Origin: Undibacterium pigrum
GTDB taxonomy: Bacteria; Pseudomonadota; Gammaproteobacteria; Burkholderiales; Burkholderiaceae_D
Direction: 5' to 3'
Assembly: GCF_003201815.1 (NCBI RefSeq)
Contig: NZ_QJKB01000001.1
Span: 310,001 to 374,000, forward strand
Length of the DNA: 64,000 nucleotides
The position numbers and the translations under genes were made by a program. Below, piece after piece: positions 55,224 to 64,000 of the stretch. The notes under the pieces are model-generated. The model worked only from the letters and a program-made list of their open reading frames with translations, searched no databases and was not told where the DNA came from. Numbering within the stretch: the stretch's first letter is position 1; each line of letters begins with the position of its first letter.

Positions 55224-55868
55224 TCAATTCGCGTTGGCGTGAATGCCAAGCTGGGCAAACAGCTCATAATGACGTGTTGCCTGTTGTGCAAATCGGCAGC
55301 GTGTTGCCTTCACGATTGCATTCAATTCTGACAAGGCTGTTGCAAAGTCTTGATTAATAATAACATATTCGAACTCTGGGGAGTGCGCCATTTCACCGCC
55401 AGCCGCCAAAATGCGCTTGGTGATGACATGCGGTTCGTCCTGTCCGCGTTTCTTTAGGCGTTCTTCCAGTGCCGGAATGGAGGGGGGCAGGATAAATATG
55501 CCAACAGCACCAGGGAATTGTTTTCTGACCTGTTGCGCACCTTGCCAGTCTATCTCCAGCAAGACATCGGTGCCTGAGCGCATCTGGTCTTCAATGATGA
55601 TGCGCGAAGTGCCATAGTAATTGCCATGTACTTCAGCCGACTCCAAAAATTCACCCTGAGCTTTGCGCGCCAGAAAATCTTCTGGCGTCGTGAAATGGTA
55701 TTCACGGCCATCCTGCTCCCCCGGACGTGGCGGGCGAGTTGTGTAGGAAATCGATAATTTGATCGCCGGTTCTTGTGCCAGCAAGGCGTTGACCAGCGTG
55801 GACTTGCCAGCACCAGAGGGGGCGGCCACCACAAAAAGACTGCCAGCAGTCGAATTATTGGTTTGCAT
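55224..55868 (-). CDS. gmk: Guanylate kinase
   Basis: Phosphorylates GMP to GDP with ATP. The 214 residues include the P-loop [14 protein letters not shown] (near 14-27), the GMP-binding [21 protein letters not shown] region, [15 protein letters not shown], and [17 protein letters not shown] in the lid. Length is normal. The 154-base gap to yicC holds only short TTTTGGCC direct repeats around 55928-55950. Confidence 0.96.
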   Translation of the reverse strand: MQTNNSTAGSLFVVAAPSGAGKSTLVNALLAQEPAIKLSISYTTRPPRPGEQDGREYHFTTPEDFLARKAQGEFLESAEVHGNYYGTSRIIIEDQMRSGTDVLLEIDWQGAQQVRKQFPGAVGIFILPPSIPALEERLKKRGQDEPHVITKRILAAGGEMAHSPEFEYVIINQDFATALSELNAIVKATRCRFAQQATRHYELFAQLGIHANAN

Positions 55869-56022
55869 GAGATTCCTCCGGTGTGGTTGTTGAGTTCATC
55901 TACAAGATTACGTGAGGCGATTTCGACTTTTGGCCTTTTTGGCCTTTTTCGTCTATATCCCGCCCCTGATCTTGAAACTTTCCCAAGAAAAAGAGTGCGG
56001 GAGTATAAGCAAATGCGACTGT

Positions 56023-56940
56023 TTATTCAAGGTTTTGTACTTGTTCGCGCATCTGTTCTATGAATAATTTCAATTCCATGGACGCGTCGGACAATTCCTT
56101 GGATGCTGCTTTAGAGCCCAGGGTATTCGCTTCACGATTCAATTCCTGCATCATGAAGTCCAGTCTCTTGCCAACCTGGCCACCTTTTTTCAGGATATGT
56201 CTGGTTTCTGTCAGATGGGCAGAAAGACGTGCCAGTTCTTCAGCGACATCCACACGTATGCCATACATGGTCACTTCCTGGCGTATACGATCTAAAGCCT
56301 CTTCGCGAGTGATGGTTTGGCCGGCATTGCTGCCGCTGGATTGCAGGGCCAGTCCCAGTGCTTCTTCCAGTCTGGTCGTGGCTTTTTGCTGGAATTGCTG
56401 GACAATTTGCGGCATCAAAGGCGTGATGCGGGTGACGATTTCTTCCATGGCCGTGATACGGCTCAGCAGTACTTGCTCCAGTGCTGCACCTTCACGTTCA
56501 CGGCTGACAACAAATGCTTCCAGTGTCTTGTTGATAGTGTCGTTAATGGCAGTCTGCAAGAATTCAGCATTGATTTCGCTTTCTTCGATGACGCCTGGCC
56601 AGCGCAGGATTTCATTCGTGCTCAGCGGCGCTGCATCAGGAAACTGCTGCTTGAGGCCCGCCTGGAAGCTGGAAAGCTGTTCAAGCAAAGTGGTATTCAA
56701 GCTCTTATTGTGTGTTTCTGTCAGTTTTTTGCCAAAGCTGAAGCGACACTCCACTTTGCCGCGTGCCAGCTTGCGTGTGATGGCTTCGCGAAATTGCGAC
56801 TCAACTGAACGAAACTCGTCATTAATACGAAATTGCAGGTCCAAAAAGCGAGAATTGACGCTTTTGATCTCAATTGTGATGGTGCCAGCATCGGTTTCGT
56901 TAGTGCTGGTGGCATAACCTGTCATGCTAAAAATGCTCAA
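56023..56940 (-). CDS. yicC: YicC family protein
   Basis: 305 residues with the YicC N-domain (SIFSMTGYATSTNE, IEIKSVNSRFLDLQFR, LARGKVECRFSF) and the C-terminal DUF1732 part (about 220-305) with EVTMYGIRVDVAEELARLSAHL, GGQVGKRLDFMMQELNREANT and LKLFIEQMREQVQNLE. Relatives have been described as endoribonucleases affecting small RNA turnover. It lies ahead of gmk in the usual order and is divergent from the kinase gene. Confidence 0.93.
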   Translation of the reverse strand: MSIFSMTGYATSTNETDAGTITIEIKSVNSRFLDLQFRINDEFRSVESQFREAITRKLARGKVECRFSFGKKLTETHNKSLNTTLLEQLSSFQAGLKQQFPDAAPLSTNEILRWPGVIEESEINAEFLQTAINDTINKTLEAFVVSREREGAALEQVLLSRITAMEEIVTRITPLMPQIVQQFQQKATTRLEEALGLALQSSGSNAGQTITREEALDRIRQEVTMYGIRVDVAEELARLSAHLTETRHILKKGGQVGKRLDFMMQELNREANTLGSKAASKELSDASMELKLFIEQMREQVQNLE

Positions 56941-57066
56941 GGTATTTCCTTAAAAAGCGTGAACTGTGGATTAGATTGGCAAAATTGCGCATTAGACACT
57001 AGGATATTCTTTACAAATACCGCAATAATCAACACAATCCGTTTTGTATAGTGAATTGGACGATTG

Positions 57067-58080
57067 ATGGCCGCACAAAATAACGCACCACTGCCAGATG
57101 GACTGGAAATTGCCGGATACCGCATTGTAAAGAAAATTGCGTCCGGTGGCTTTAGTATTGTATATCTGGCTTCTGATGAAGATGGCAACGCAGTTGCAAT
57201 TAAAGAGTATTTACCAAGTTCCCTGGCTTTACGCCAACAGGGTGAGCTGGTTCCGGCTATTTCCAATGAAAACCTGCCGATTTATCGCATAGGTTTGAAG
57301 TGTTTCTTTGAAGAGGGCCGTGCGCTGGCACGTATCTCTCACCCCAATGTGGTCAGTGTTATCAATTTCTTCAGGGCCAATGAAACCGTCTACATGGTCA
57401 TGGCGTATGAATCTGGCCGTTCACTGCAAGAGCATATCCTGCGCCGCCGCGACAAGGGGGAAAAACCCCTGGTTTCAGAGCGTTTCATCCGTCGTATGTT
57501 CAACCAGGTCATGAATGGTTTGCGTGAAGTGCATACCAATAAATTGCTGCATCTGGACCTGAAGCCAGCCAATATCTATTTGCGCCTGGACGGTACGCCG
57601 ATTTTGCTGGACTTTGGCGCAGCCCGCCAAACCCTGAAAACCGACATACCCAAGCTCTACCCAATGTATACTCCCGGTTTTGCCGCGCCAGAGTTGTACC
57701 TGAAAAACGGCAATCTTGGTCCCTGGACTGATATATATAGCATTGGTGCTTCCATTTTTGCCTGCATGGTCGGCGCACCACCACAGCCATCAGACCAGCG
57801 CAAGACCAGTGACAAGATGGAAGGGCATTATCGCAAGCTCGAGGGCTTATACTCGACAGAATTGATTGAGGTTGTGCGCTGGTGCTTGCAGCTCGACCCG
57901 CTGGAACGGCCGCAAAGTGTATTTGCTTTGCAAAAAGCCCTGGCTATCCAGGCACAGCCGCAGCGCGAATTGACTTTCATGGAAAAAATGACATTGAAAT
58001 TCAAAAACCTGATTGGCAGTGGCAAAAGAAAGAAAGTAGAAAGCGACCATACGACGATACAGGAAAGTACCCTGAATTGA
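57067..58080 (+). CDS. Serine/threonine protein kinase
   Basis: 337 residues with a Hanks-type kinase domain (about 18-290). It has a glycine loop ASGGFSIVY, catalytic lysine K46 in VAIKEY, catalytic loop HLDLKPAN (D164, with Leu in place of the Arg of HRD), DFGAA (D182) and an APE-like AAPELY. The C-terminal 45 residues are basic and lack a transmembrane helix, so the protein is cytosolic or peripherally bound. ATG 57067 is chosen over a TTG at 57064. A PP2C phosphatase gene follows, forming a kinase-phosphatase pair. Confidence 0.9.
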   Translation: MAAQNNAPLPDGLEIAGYRIVKKIASGGFSIVYLASDEDGNAVAIKEYLPSSLALRQQGELVPAISNENLPIYRIGLKCFFEEGRALARISHPNVVSVINFFRANETVYMVMAYESGRSLQEHILRRRDKGEKPLVSERFIRRMFNQVMNGLREVHTNKLLHLDLKPANIYLRLDGTPILLDFGAARQTLKTDIPKLYPMYTPGFAAPELYLKNGNLGPWTDIYSIGASIFACMVGAPPQPSDQRKTSDKMEGHYRKLEGLYSTELIEVVRWCLQLDPLERPQSVFALQKALAIQAQPQRELTFMEKMTLKFKNLIGSGKRKKVESDHTTIQESTLN

Positions 58081-58171
58081 ATGCCGCTTCTGGCCAAAAC
58101 CCTGGATAAGCCATGATGGTTTATCCTTTGTTTTGTTTCTATTAATAGTTATCATAAGTTTTTAAAATCTC

Positions 58172-59107
58172 ATGCGTTTTTCCGTTTATCAAGAAAGTCA
58201 TATTGGTGGCCGCAAGGTTAACCAGGATCGAATGGGGTATAGCTTTACCCGCGATTCGATTTTGCTTTTGCTGGCGGACGGCATGGGTGGTCATATCATG
58301 GGTGAAATGGCAGCTGCCATTGCCATGCAAACCATAGGCAATCTGTTCCAGCAGCAAGCGCACCCCATGATAGGACGGCCAGAGCGCTTCATGGAAGACA
58401 GCTTCCTGGCGGCCCATCAAGAAATACATCGTTACCGCGCCATCAATAATCTGCCAGAAACCCCGCGCACCACCATCGTTGCCTGCCTGATACAAAATGG
58501 CTATGCCTATTGGGCGCACTGCGGTGATTCACGTCTGTACTGGATGCGTCAGGGGCAGATTCTCTTGCGCACCAAGGATCACTCCCGTCTTGAAACCCTG
58601 ATTGCTCAGGGCAAGGTTGATCCGGCAGAAAGACATACTCACCCTGACCGCAACAAGTTGTTCAACTGCCTGGGTGCACCGAACGCACCTATCGTTGAGT
58701 TGTCACGCCGTGCTGTTTTGCAGCCTGGCGATTTGCTCTTGCTGTGCTCAGATGGTTTATGGTCAGTTTTACCTGATCATATGCTGGCTCAGCGTCTGCA
58801 CGACCATACCATCGTGCGTGCCGTGCCTGAGTTGATACGTTCAGCCGTCGATATCGCTGGCAAGCAAAGCGATAATGTCACAGCCCTGGCCATGATGTGG
58901 GAAGGTGATGACCGCATGGATAACTCCACTATCATCTCTACCAATACTTTACCTATAGGCTCGGTGACTACCACCATACAGGCACCTGTCGACGCTGAAA
59001 TGGAAGTCACAGATGGCGATGTTTTCAATGATGCAGAAATTGAAAAAGCCATAGCAGAAATTCGCAACGCGATACACAAATCATCACGCATCACCTCCAA
59101 GAACTAA
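58172..59107 (+). CDS. PP2C-type serine/threonine protein phosphatase
   Basis: 311 residues. The PP2C core (about 1-245) has metal-binding D19 in [15 protein letters not shown] (D36), [19 protein letters not shown] and the final KQSDNVTAL. About 65 residues beyond the core are Thr/Ala/Glu-rich and variable. It probably reverses the action of the upstream kinase, 91 bases away. rph starts five bases after its stop. Confidence 0.92.
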   Translation: MRFSVYQESHIGGRKVNQDRMGYSFTRDSILLLLADGMGGHIMGEMAAAIAMQTIGNLFQQQAHPMIGRPERFMEDSFLAAHQEIHRYRAINNLPETPRTTIVACLIQNGYAYWAHCGDSRLYWMRQGQILLRTKDHSRLETLIAQGKVDPAERHTHPDRNKLFNCLGAPNAPIVELSRRAVLQPGDLLLLCSDGLWSVLPDHMLAQRLHDHTIVRAVPELIRSAVDIAGKQSDNVTALAMMWEGDDRMDNSTIISTNTLPIGSVTTTIQAPVDAEMEVTDGDVFNDAEIEKAIAEIRNAIHKSSRITSKN

Positions 59108-59112
59108 ATATC

Positions 59113-59850
59113 ATGTCAAATTCATTTCGCCCTAGCGGGCGCGCACCGGACGCATTGCGTCCGGTGGTTATCAGCCGTCATTTCACCAAGCATGCAGAAG
59201 GTTCAGTCCTCATCGAATTTGGTGACACCAGAGTCATATGTACAGCCAGTATCGAAGATAAAGTCCCCGGTTTTCTGAAGGGTAAAGGGCAGGGCTGGAT
59301 GACTGCAGAATATGGCATGTTGCCACGTTCCACCCATAGTCGTATGGACAGGGAAGCTGCCAAGGGCAAGCAATCTGGCCGCACGCAAGAAATCCAGCGT
59401 CTGATAGGTCGCTCTCTGCGTTCTGCTTTTGATCTCGAAGCCTTTGGTGAACGTACCTTGCATATTGATTGCGACGTCATTCAGGCTGATGGCGGTACGC
59501 GTACCGCATCCATCACCGGTGCCATGGTTGCAGCTTATGATGCGTTTTCCAAACTGGTAGAGCGTGAACTCATCCTACGCGTACCACTCAGGCATTTTGT
59601 GGCGGCGATTTCAGTTGGTGTGTATCAGTCGCATCCTGTGCTGGATCTTGATTATCCTGAAGATTCACAGTGTGATACCGATATGAATGTCGTCATGACA
59701 GAGCACGGTCATTTCGTAGAAGTGCAGGGCACGGCAGAAGGTGAAGCATTTGACCGCATGACCATGAACACCTTGCTCAATCTGGCGCATGATGGCATCA
59801 CTGACTTGATCGCCTTGCAAAAAGAAGTATTGGGTCTGCAAGTAAGTTGA
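59113..59850 (+). CDS. rph: Ribonuclease PH
   Basis: Phosphorolytic 3'-5' exoribonuclease that trims tRNA 3' ends. The 245 residues match the family from [20 protein letters not shown] through [50 protein letters not shown] and [20 protein letters not shown]. Length is normal and the phosphate-site Arg residues are present. It is part of the rph-rdgB-hemW run. Confidence 0.97.
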   Translation: MSNSFRPSGRAPDALRPVVISRHFTKHAEGSVLIEFGDTRVICTASIEDKVPGFLKGKGQGWMTAEYGMLPRSTHSRMDREAAKGKQSGRTQEIQRLIGRSLRSAFDLEAFGERTLHIDCDVIQADGGTRTASITGAMVAAYDAFSKLVERELILRVPLRHFVAAISVGVYQSHPVLDLDYPEDSQCDTDMNVVMTEHGHFVEVQGTAEGEAFDRMTMNTLLNLAHDGITDLIALQKEVLGLQVS

Positions 59851-59858
59851 TTGGATGG

Positions 59859-60455
59859 ATGAGTATGAGCACAAACCAGAAAATAGTCCTGGCCTCGAAT
59901 AATCAAGGCAAGCTCAAAGAGTTTTATCAGATATTGTCACCTCTGGGTATAGACCTCAGAGCGCAATCTGAGTTTGAGGTGCCTGAAGCTGAGGAACCTT
60001 ATCCCAGTTTCGTCGAAAATGCCCTGACCAAGGCCAGACATGCCTCTCGCCTGACTGGTTTACCAGCACTGGCAGATGATTCCGGCATCTGCGTTAACGC
60101 TTTGCAAGGTGCTCCTGGCGTGCTGTCTGCCCGTTTTGCTGGTGAACCCAAGTCTGATGCGCGCAATAACCAAAAACTCATTGCTGATTTGTCTGGCGTA
60201 GCAGACAAGTCAGCCTATTATTATTGTGTGCTGGTGTTCGTGCGTTCAGAATTTGATCCTCAGCCTGTGATTGCTGATGGCGTCTGGGCAGGTGAGATTA
60301 TTGCAGATGCCCGCGGTGAAAATGGTTTTGGCTATGATCCGCATTTTTTCATCCCCGCTTTGAACAAGACCGTAGCCGAACTCGCAGCAGCAGAAAAAAA
60401 TCAATTGTCGCATCGTGGGCAAGCTTTGCGCGCCCTTGTTGAAAAACTGAAATGA
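59859..60455 (+). CDS. rdgB: dITP/XTP pyrophosphatase (RdgB/HAM1)
   Basis: Removes non-canonical purine triphosphates from the nucleotide pool. The 198 residues carry IVLASNNQGKLKEFYQIL, SFVENALTKARHAS, ALADDSGICVNAL, GAPGVLSARFAG and the C-terminal NGFGYDPHFFIP with SHRGQALRAL. The start is uncertain among TTG 59847, ATG 59859 and ATG 59865. The middle one is given. The stop overlaps hemW by four bases. Confidence 0.94.
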   Translation: MSMSTNQKIVLASNNQGKLKEFYQILSPLGIDLRAQSEFEVPEAEEPYPSFVENALTKARHASRLTGLPALADDSGICVNALQGAPGVLSARFAGEPKSDARNNQKLIADLSGVADKSAYYYCVLVFVRSEFDPQPVIADGVWAGEIIADARGENGFGYDPHFFIPALNKTVAELAAAEKNQLSHRGQALRALVEKLK

Positions 60456-61711
60456 TACCCATCAAGCCCATAGCGGCAAGCCAGCCAGTACAAAAAAAAT
60501 CACCGGATTTATCGACTATACCCGGTGATGTGGCCAGCCAGTATCTTGCGCCAGGTAGTTTAAATCTGACGCAATTGCCACCGCTGTCTTTGTACATCCA
60601 TTTTCCCTGGTGTGTACGCAAATGCCCTTATTGCGATTTCAATTCGCATGAAGTCAAAGGCAGTTTTGACGAGTCCGCTTACCTGGATGCCATGCGCGCC
60701 GATCTTGAGGCTGCCTTGCCATTGATCTGGGGTCGCAAGATTTACACCATCTTCATCGGTGGTGGCACACCCAGCCTGATGTCAGCAGCAGGCCTGGACA
60801 GATTGCTTTCTGACGTGCGTACACTGCTGCCACTGGATGGCAATGCAGAAATCACCATGGAAGCCAATCCCGGCACTTTTGAAGCAGAGAAATTTCGCTC
60901 TTATCGTCAAAGCGGCATCAATCGTTTATCGATAGGCATACAAAGCTTCAACTCCAAACACCTGGCAGCTTTGGGGCGTATCCATGATGGCGATGAGGCG
61001 CGTCGCGCCATAGACATTGCTCAGGCGAATTTTGATAACTTCAATCTCGACCTGATGTTTGCCTTGCCCGGCCAGACTCTGGATGAAGTCAGGGAGGACG
61101 TGGAAACTGCGATTTCTTTTGCACCACCGCATCTGTCGCTATATCACCTGACGCTGGAACCAAATACTTATTTCGCCAAGTTTCCACCTGCCATACCCGA
61201 TGATGACCTCAGCGCAGAAATGCAAGACATCATCCATGGCCGTATGGCTGCAGCAGGCTATGGTAATTATGAAGTCTCTGCCTACGCACAAGTGGGCAGG
61301 GCGTCAAAGCATAATCTGAATTACTGGAACTTTGGCGATTATCTTGGCATAGGTGCCGGTGCACATTCAAAAATATCCTTTCCACATCGGGTGATACGCC
61401 AGGCACGTTACAAGCAACCCAGGGCTTATATGGATGCCATGGCTGCTGGTAATTGTGTGCAAGAATCGCTTGAAATTCCCACCGATGAAATGGGTTTTGA
61501 ATTCATGTTGAATGCTCTGCGCTTACAGCAGGGCTTCAAGGTCAACCTGTTTCAAGAGCGCACTGGCATGTTGCTCAACACCATAGAAAAAGAACTCTTG
61601 ATTGCAGAGAATAAAGGCTTGCTGTATCGCGATCATGAAATCATTTGCCCTACGCCTCTGGGTAAACAATTCTTGAATGACCTGCAACAGATTTTCCTTG
61701 GTGGCGACTGA
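60452..61711 (+). CDS. hemW: Radical SAM protein HemW
   Basis: 419 residues of the HemN-like family. The radical SAM cluster motif is CVRKCPYCDF (near 54-63), and the CDF ending distinguishes HemW, a heme-handling protein, from coproporphyrinogen dehydrogenase HemN (CGC). Further blocks are FIGGGTPSLMS, MEANPGTFE, NRLSIGIQSF, NLDLMFALPGQT and GIGAGAHSKI, with the HemN C-domain at about 310-415. The first 40 residues are an unconserved extension. It ends the kinase-to-hemW run. Confidence 0.92.
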   Translation: MIPIKPIAASQPVQKKSPDLSTIPGDVASQYLAPGSLNLTQLPPLSLYIHFPWCVRKCPYCDFNSHEVKGSFDESAYLDAMRADLEAALPLIWGRKIYTIFIGGGTPSLMSAAGLDRLLSDVRTLLPLDGNAEITMEANPGTFEAEKFRSYRQSGINRLSIGIQSFNSKHLAALGRIHDGDEARRAIDIAQANFDNFNLDLMFALPGQTLDEVREDVETAISFAPPHLSLYHLTLEPNTYFAKFPPAIPDDDLSAEMQDIIHGRMAAAGYGNYEVSAYAQVGRASKHNLNYWNFGDYLGIGAGAHSKISFPHRVIRQARYKQPRAYMDAMAAGNCVQESLEIPTDEMGFEFMLNALRLQQGFKVNLFQERTGMLLNTIEKELLIAENKGLLYRDHEIICPTPLGKQFLNDLQQIFLGGD

Positions 61712-61712
61712 T

Positions 61713-61760
61713 TCAAACACTTAGTCAAACACTTAGTCAAACACTTCGTCAAACACCTCG
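61713..61760. repeat. Four 12-bp tandem repeats after hemW
   Basis: The unit TCAAACACTTAG occurs at 61713-61724 and 61725-61736, then as TCAAACACTTCG (61737-61748) and TCAAACACCTCG (61749-61760). It begins one base after the hemW stop. In the rest of the 336-base gap to 62047 I see no gene, clear promoter or terminator. Confidence 0.93.
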
Positions 61761-62047
61761 TTCGCCAATAAACATGGCATATTTGCCACAGACCTTATTG
61801 GTGAAATCTAAAATATCTTCTATGCTGATAGCTGGGTAACGGCATTCGCAAGACCTGCTGCAAAATCAACAGCGCTGTAATGCTGCGGTCACAGTTCGTC
61901 GATTTTGCGCCCAGTTTCTGGCAATTGTGTCAGATACTCCTAAAAAGTATCAAAAAACCTCACCTGCCGCTTTAAATTGTGTTGCAATTGGTTAATTCCC
62001 AAACTAATATCTCTACCAATTTTTGTAACAATTGAAGTCTGTTTTCT

Positions 62048-63238
62048 ATGACACTGGCCCGTGGAATTGGCACTTTTTTGCCTGTAATGAATAGCAAGCA
62101 ACAATTGCTTGCCTTGCAAGCTGATTTTGGCGCCTTGCCTGTCAGTGAAGTAATTGGCGTACTCCAGTTTTTGCAAGAAAAAGAAATTTTCTCCAGGCTT
62201 ACCGGCATTTCCGTTTTGATCCGGGCTGCAGACCCCGTTCTCATTCCGGCAGACATCGACACGCGCCTGCCATTGGCACGCCTGCTTTTATCCATATCCG
62301 CCAAGTCGGCAGAAGATAAAGAAGTGCAAACCAGGCTTAAGCATTTCAGCTCTCACGGTGCACGCATCGTTATTGATGATATTGAGGCCTACGACAATGC
62401 TATTTGGGAAGGTGCAAAAAAAATCAGCGCAGACTGTAGCAAAGATATTCCAGCGCATGCCAAACCCTTGATGATACGTCTGCACGGTGGCAATCACATC
62501 GCGCAAAACCTGCCAAATGCCGCCTTGCAAGAACAAGCCAATGAAGCCGGTTTTAAATGGTTCTCTGGCGATTATGCATTCCACCCACCCGTCAATAACA
62601 AGGCTGCAGATGCCACAGCCAGAACGCGCCTGCTCAAGTTGTTGGGCCTGGTTGCACGCGATGCTGAATCGCGAGAGCTGGAAGAACTATTCAAGCAGGA
62701 TGCGACACTCTCCTTCATGCTCTTCAAACTCGTCAGTTCTGCTGCCTTTGCACAAACCGTGCGGGTATCCAGCTTTGGCCAGGCCATCAATTTGCTGGGG
62801 CGCAGGCAATTGCAGAGATGGTTGCAATTATTGTTGTACGCCCGTCAGCAAGATCATCATGGTGGTTTAAATCCTCTGATGCCACGCGCTGCTTTCCGCG
62901 CCGCCCTGATGGAAGCAATTTGTCTTAAACGCGGCGGCAATAAAGATGAACTGGATTGTGCCTTCATGGTCGGCATGTTTTCCTTGCTGGACAAATTGTT
63001 TGGCAATCCTCTCATTGAAGTCTTGCAGCCACTGAACCTGAATTCTGACGTGCTGAATGCCTTGCTGCAAAAGTCAGGCACTCTGGGAAAGAGTCTGGAC
63101 CTGGTGGAAAGGGCAGACCGGCCATTCAAGGATTTTAATCCTGGCCTGATAGAAGAACTGGGCCTGAGCGCCGACGATTATTATGAATGCGTGATCACCG
63201 CCTATGCGTGGGTCAATCAGGTTTGTCAGGACATGTAG
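62048..63238 (+). CDS. HDOD-domain protein with degenerate EAL-like N-domain
   Basis: 396 residues resembling the YuxH/CdgJ type. The N-terminal 190 residues have the spacing of an EAL phosphodiesterase (VLIRAADPVLIPADID, ARIVIDDIEAYDN) but lack the EAL triad and other catalytic residues, so this part is probably non-enzymatic. The HDOD domain (about 195-390) has LARDAE-type sequence, QDATLSFMLFKLVSSAAF and SFGQAINLLGRRQLQRWL. Related proteins act in motility signalling. The next gene begins two bases after the stop, indicating an operon. Confidence 0.82.
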   Translation: MTLARGIGTFLPVMNSKQQLLALQADFGALPVSEVIGVLQFLQEKEIFSRLTGISVLIRAADPVLIPADIDTRLPLARLLLSISAKSAEDKEVQTRLKHFSSHGARIVIDDIEAYDNAIWEGAKKISADCSKDIPAHAKPLMIRLHGGNHIAQNLPNAALQEQANEAGFKWFSGDYAFHPPVNNKAADATARTRLLKLLGLVARDAESRELEELFKQDATLSFMLFKLVSSAAFAQTVRVSSFGQAINLLGRRQLQRWLQLLLYARQQDHHGGLNPLMPRAAFRAALMEAICLKRGGNKDELDCAFMVGMFSLLDKLFGNPLIEVLQPLNLNSDVLNALLQKSGTLGKSLDLVERADRPFKDFNPGLIEELGLSADDYYECVITAYAWVNQVCQDM

Positions 63239-63240
63239 AG

Positions 63241-64000
63241 ATGACCAGACTGCCTGCGATAGATGAACTTGAAGTCGGTGCTAGTCTTGGCGAGGCAGTC
63301 TTATGCCTGCGGGGCGAAGAACTGGATGCGGCTTTAAATCGCATCGTCAAGGACGTTTTTCGTGATGCCAATGCCGCATTCAAGCGCGGCAAGATTGATG
63401 CGCAAAAGGCGCATGCAGATGTGCTATGCATGGCATCACCTGAAACCTATTACATCTTGTCCAGCAAAAAAGGGCAGATCAATGAAGCCGATCTGGCAAA
63501 ATTAAATACACTCGCCAGCCTGACAGCAAAGTTGTTTTCAAGACGCGCCAAACTTGATCAGGAAATGCAGGCATCTGCCCAGGCCCAATGGCAGCAAACG
63601 CAGATCATTGATCAAATCCATGAGTCCGTCGTCACAATGGACTTGGCAGGCTTTATCCTGAGCTGGAACCGTGGCGCAGAAAAATTGTTTGGCTATGCTG
63701 CGCAAGAAGTCATCGGCAAGAACATCCTGTTTCTGTACGACGGCGAAGATGAAACCGGCATGCAAATGTATGACAGTTTCCTGGAGCATGGCGGTCGTGA
63801 AATGGAAGTGCGTCGCAAGAAAAAATCTGGCGAAGTTTTTTGGGCCAGTCTCAATCTTTCTCCCTTGTGTGACGCCCAGGGCCTGCCCATAGGCATCATA
63901 GGCTATCTCAGCGACATCACTGCGCGCAAAGAAGCAGAACAAAAGATTAATCACCTAGCTTATTACGACGGCCTGACCAACCTGCCCAACCGCAGCCTGT
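63241..64000 (+). CDS. PAS-GGDEF signalling protein (5' part, cut by window end)
   Basis: The frame is open from ATG 63241 to the window edge (253 residues). A helical N-terminus of about 110 residues leads to a PAS domain (about 120-235) with DQIHESVVTMDLAGFILSWN, GYAAQEVIGKNILFLY and GIIGYLSDITARKEAEQ. The typical GGDEF entry HLAYYDGLTNLPNRSL then follows, so a diguanylate cyclase (perhaps with EAL) is expected beyond the window. It is coupled to the HDOD gene by a two-base gap. Confidence 0.88.
   Translation, partial: MTRLPAIDELEVGASLGEAVLCLRGEELDAALNRIVKDVFRDANAAFKRGKIDAQKAHADVLCMASPETYYILSSKKGQINEADLAKLNTLASLTAKLFSRRAKLDQEMQASAQAQWQQTQIIDQIHESVVTMDLAGFILSWNRGAEKLFGYAAQEVIGKNILFLYDGEDETGMQMYDSFLEHGGREMEVRRKKKSGEVFWASLNLSPLCDAQGLPIGIIGYLSDITARKEAEQKINHLAYYDGLTNLPNRSL

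Overview
The window looks like a chromosomal segment of a motile, Gram-negative betaproteobacterium (Burkholderiales, most likely Oxalobacteraceae such as Undibacterium or a relative). This placement is inferred from gene order (hflC-hisZ-purA-phosphoribosyltransferase; rnr-rlmB; spoT-rpoZ-gmk-yicC; kinase-phosphatase-rph-rdgB-hemW), from protein motifs and from intermediate base composition. No search was run. Coding density is high. There is no insertion sequence, phage or CRISPR array.

Layout. 1-8526 (+): 3' end of hflC, hisZ, purA and a phosphoribosyltransferase, then two tandem tRNA-Leu(CAG) genes on the minus strand, then rnr, rlmB and cysE. 8530-21570 (-): a large flagellar block read as fliF-G-H-I-J-K, a gap with a hairpin, then fliL-M-N-O-P-Q-R with nnr (NAD(P)HX repair) three bases behind fliR. 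fliE (+) lies divergent from fliF. 22220-29932 (-): the late flagellar set fliC, flaG, fliD, fliS, fliT, a second fliK-like gene, an FlhB C-terminal-domain gene and a YcgR-type PilZ brake. Sigma-28-type promoters are visible before fliC and fliD.

30269-48089 is a glycan island beside the flagellin gene. It holds a TPR/O-GlcNAc-transferase-type glycosyltransferase divergent from fliC, a VioA-like sugar aminotransferase, a WbqC protein, two paralogous beta-propeller proteins, an FkbM methyltransferase, a NeuD-like acyltransferase, two further methyltransferases, and an acyl carrier protein-SDR-AMP ligase cassette. It ends with a CDP-sugar set (rfbF, rfbG, an RfbC-like epimerase, a C-methyltransferase) and a TylF-type methyltransferase. 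The simplest reading is synthesis and transfer of an acylated, methylated deoxy(amino) sugar to flagellin, but a surface polysaccharide role is not excluded.

48126-64000: a GGEEF diguanylate cyclase and a NarL-type response regulator (-), greB and a DUF3422 membrane protein (+), then spoT, rpoZ, gmk and yicC (-). These are followed by a Ser/Thr kinase, PP2C phosphatase, rph, rdgB and hemW (+). After four 12-bp tandem repeats come an HDOD protein and a PAS-GGDEF gene cut by the window end. Cyclic-di-GMP genes (YcgR, two GGDEF proteins, the HDOD/EAL-like protein) thus bracket the motility and glycan genes.
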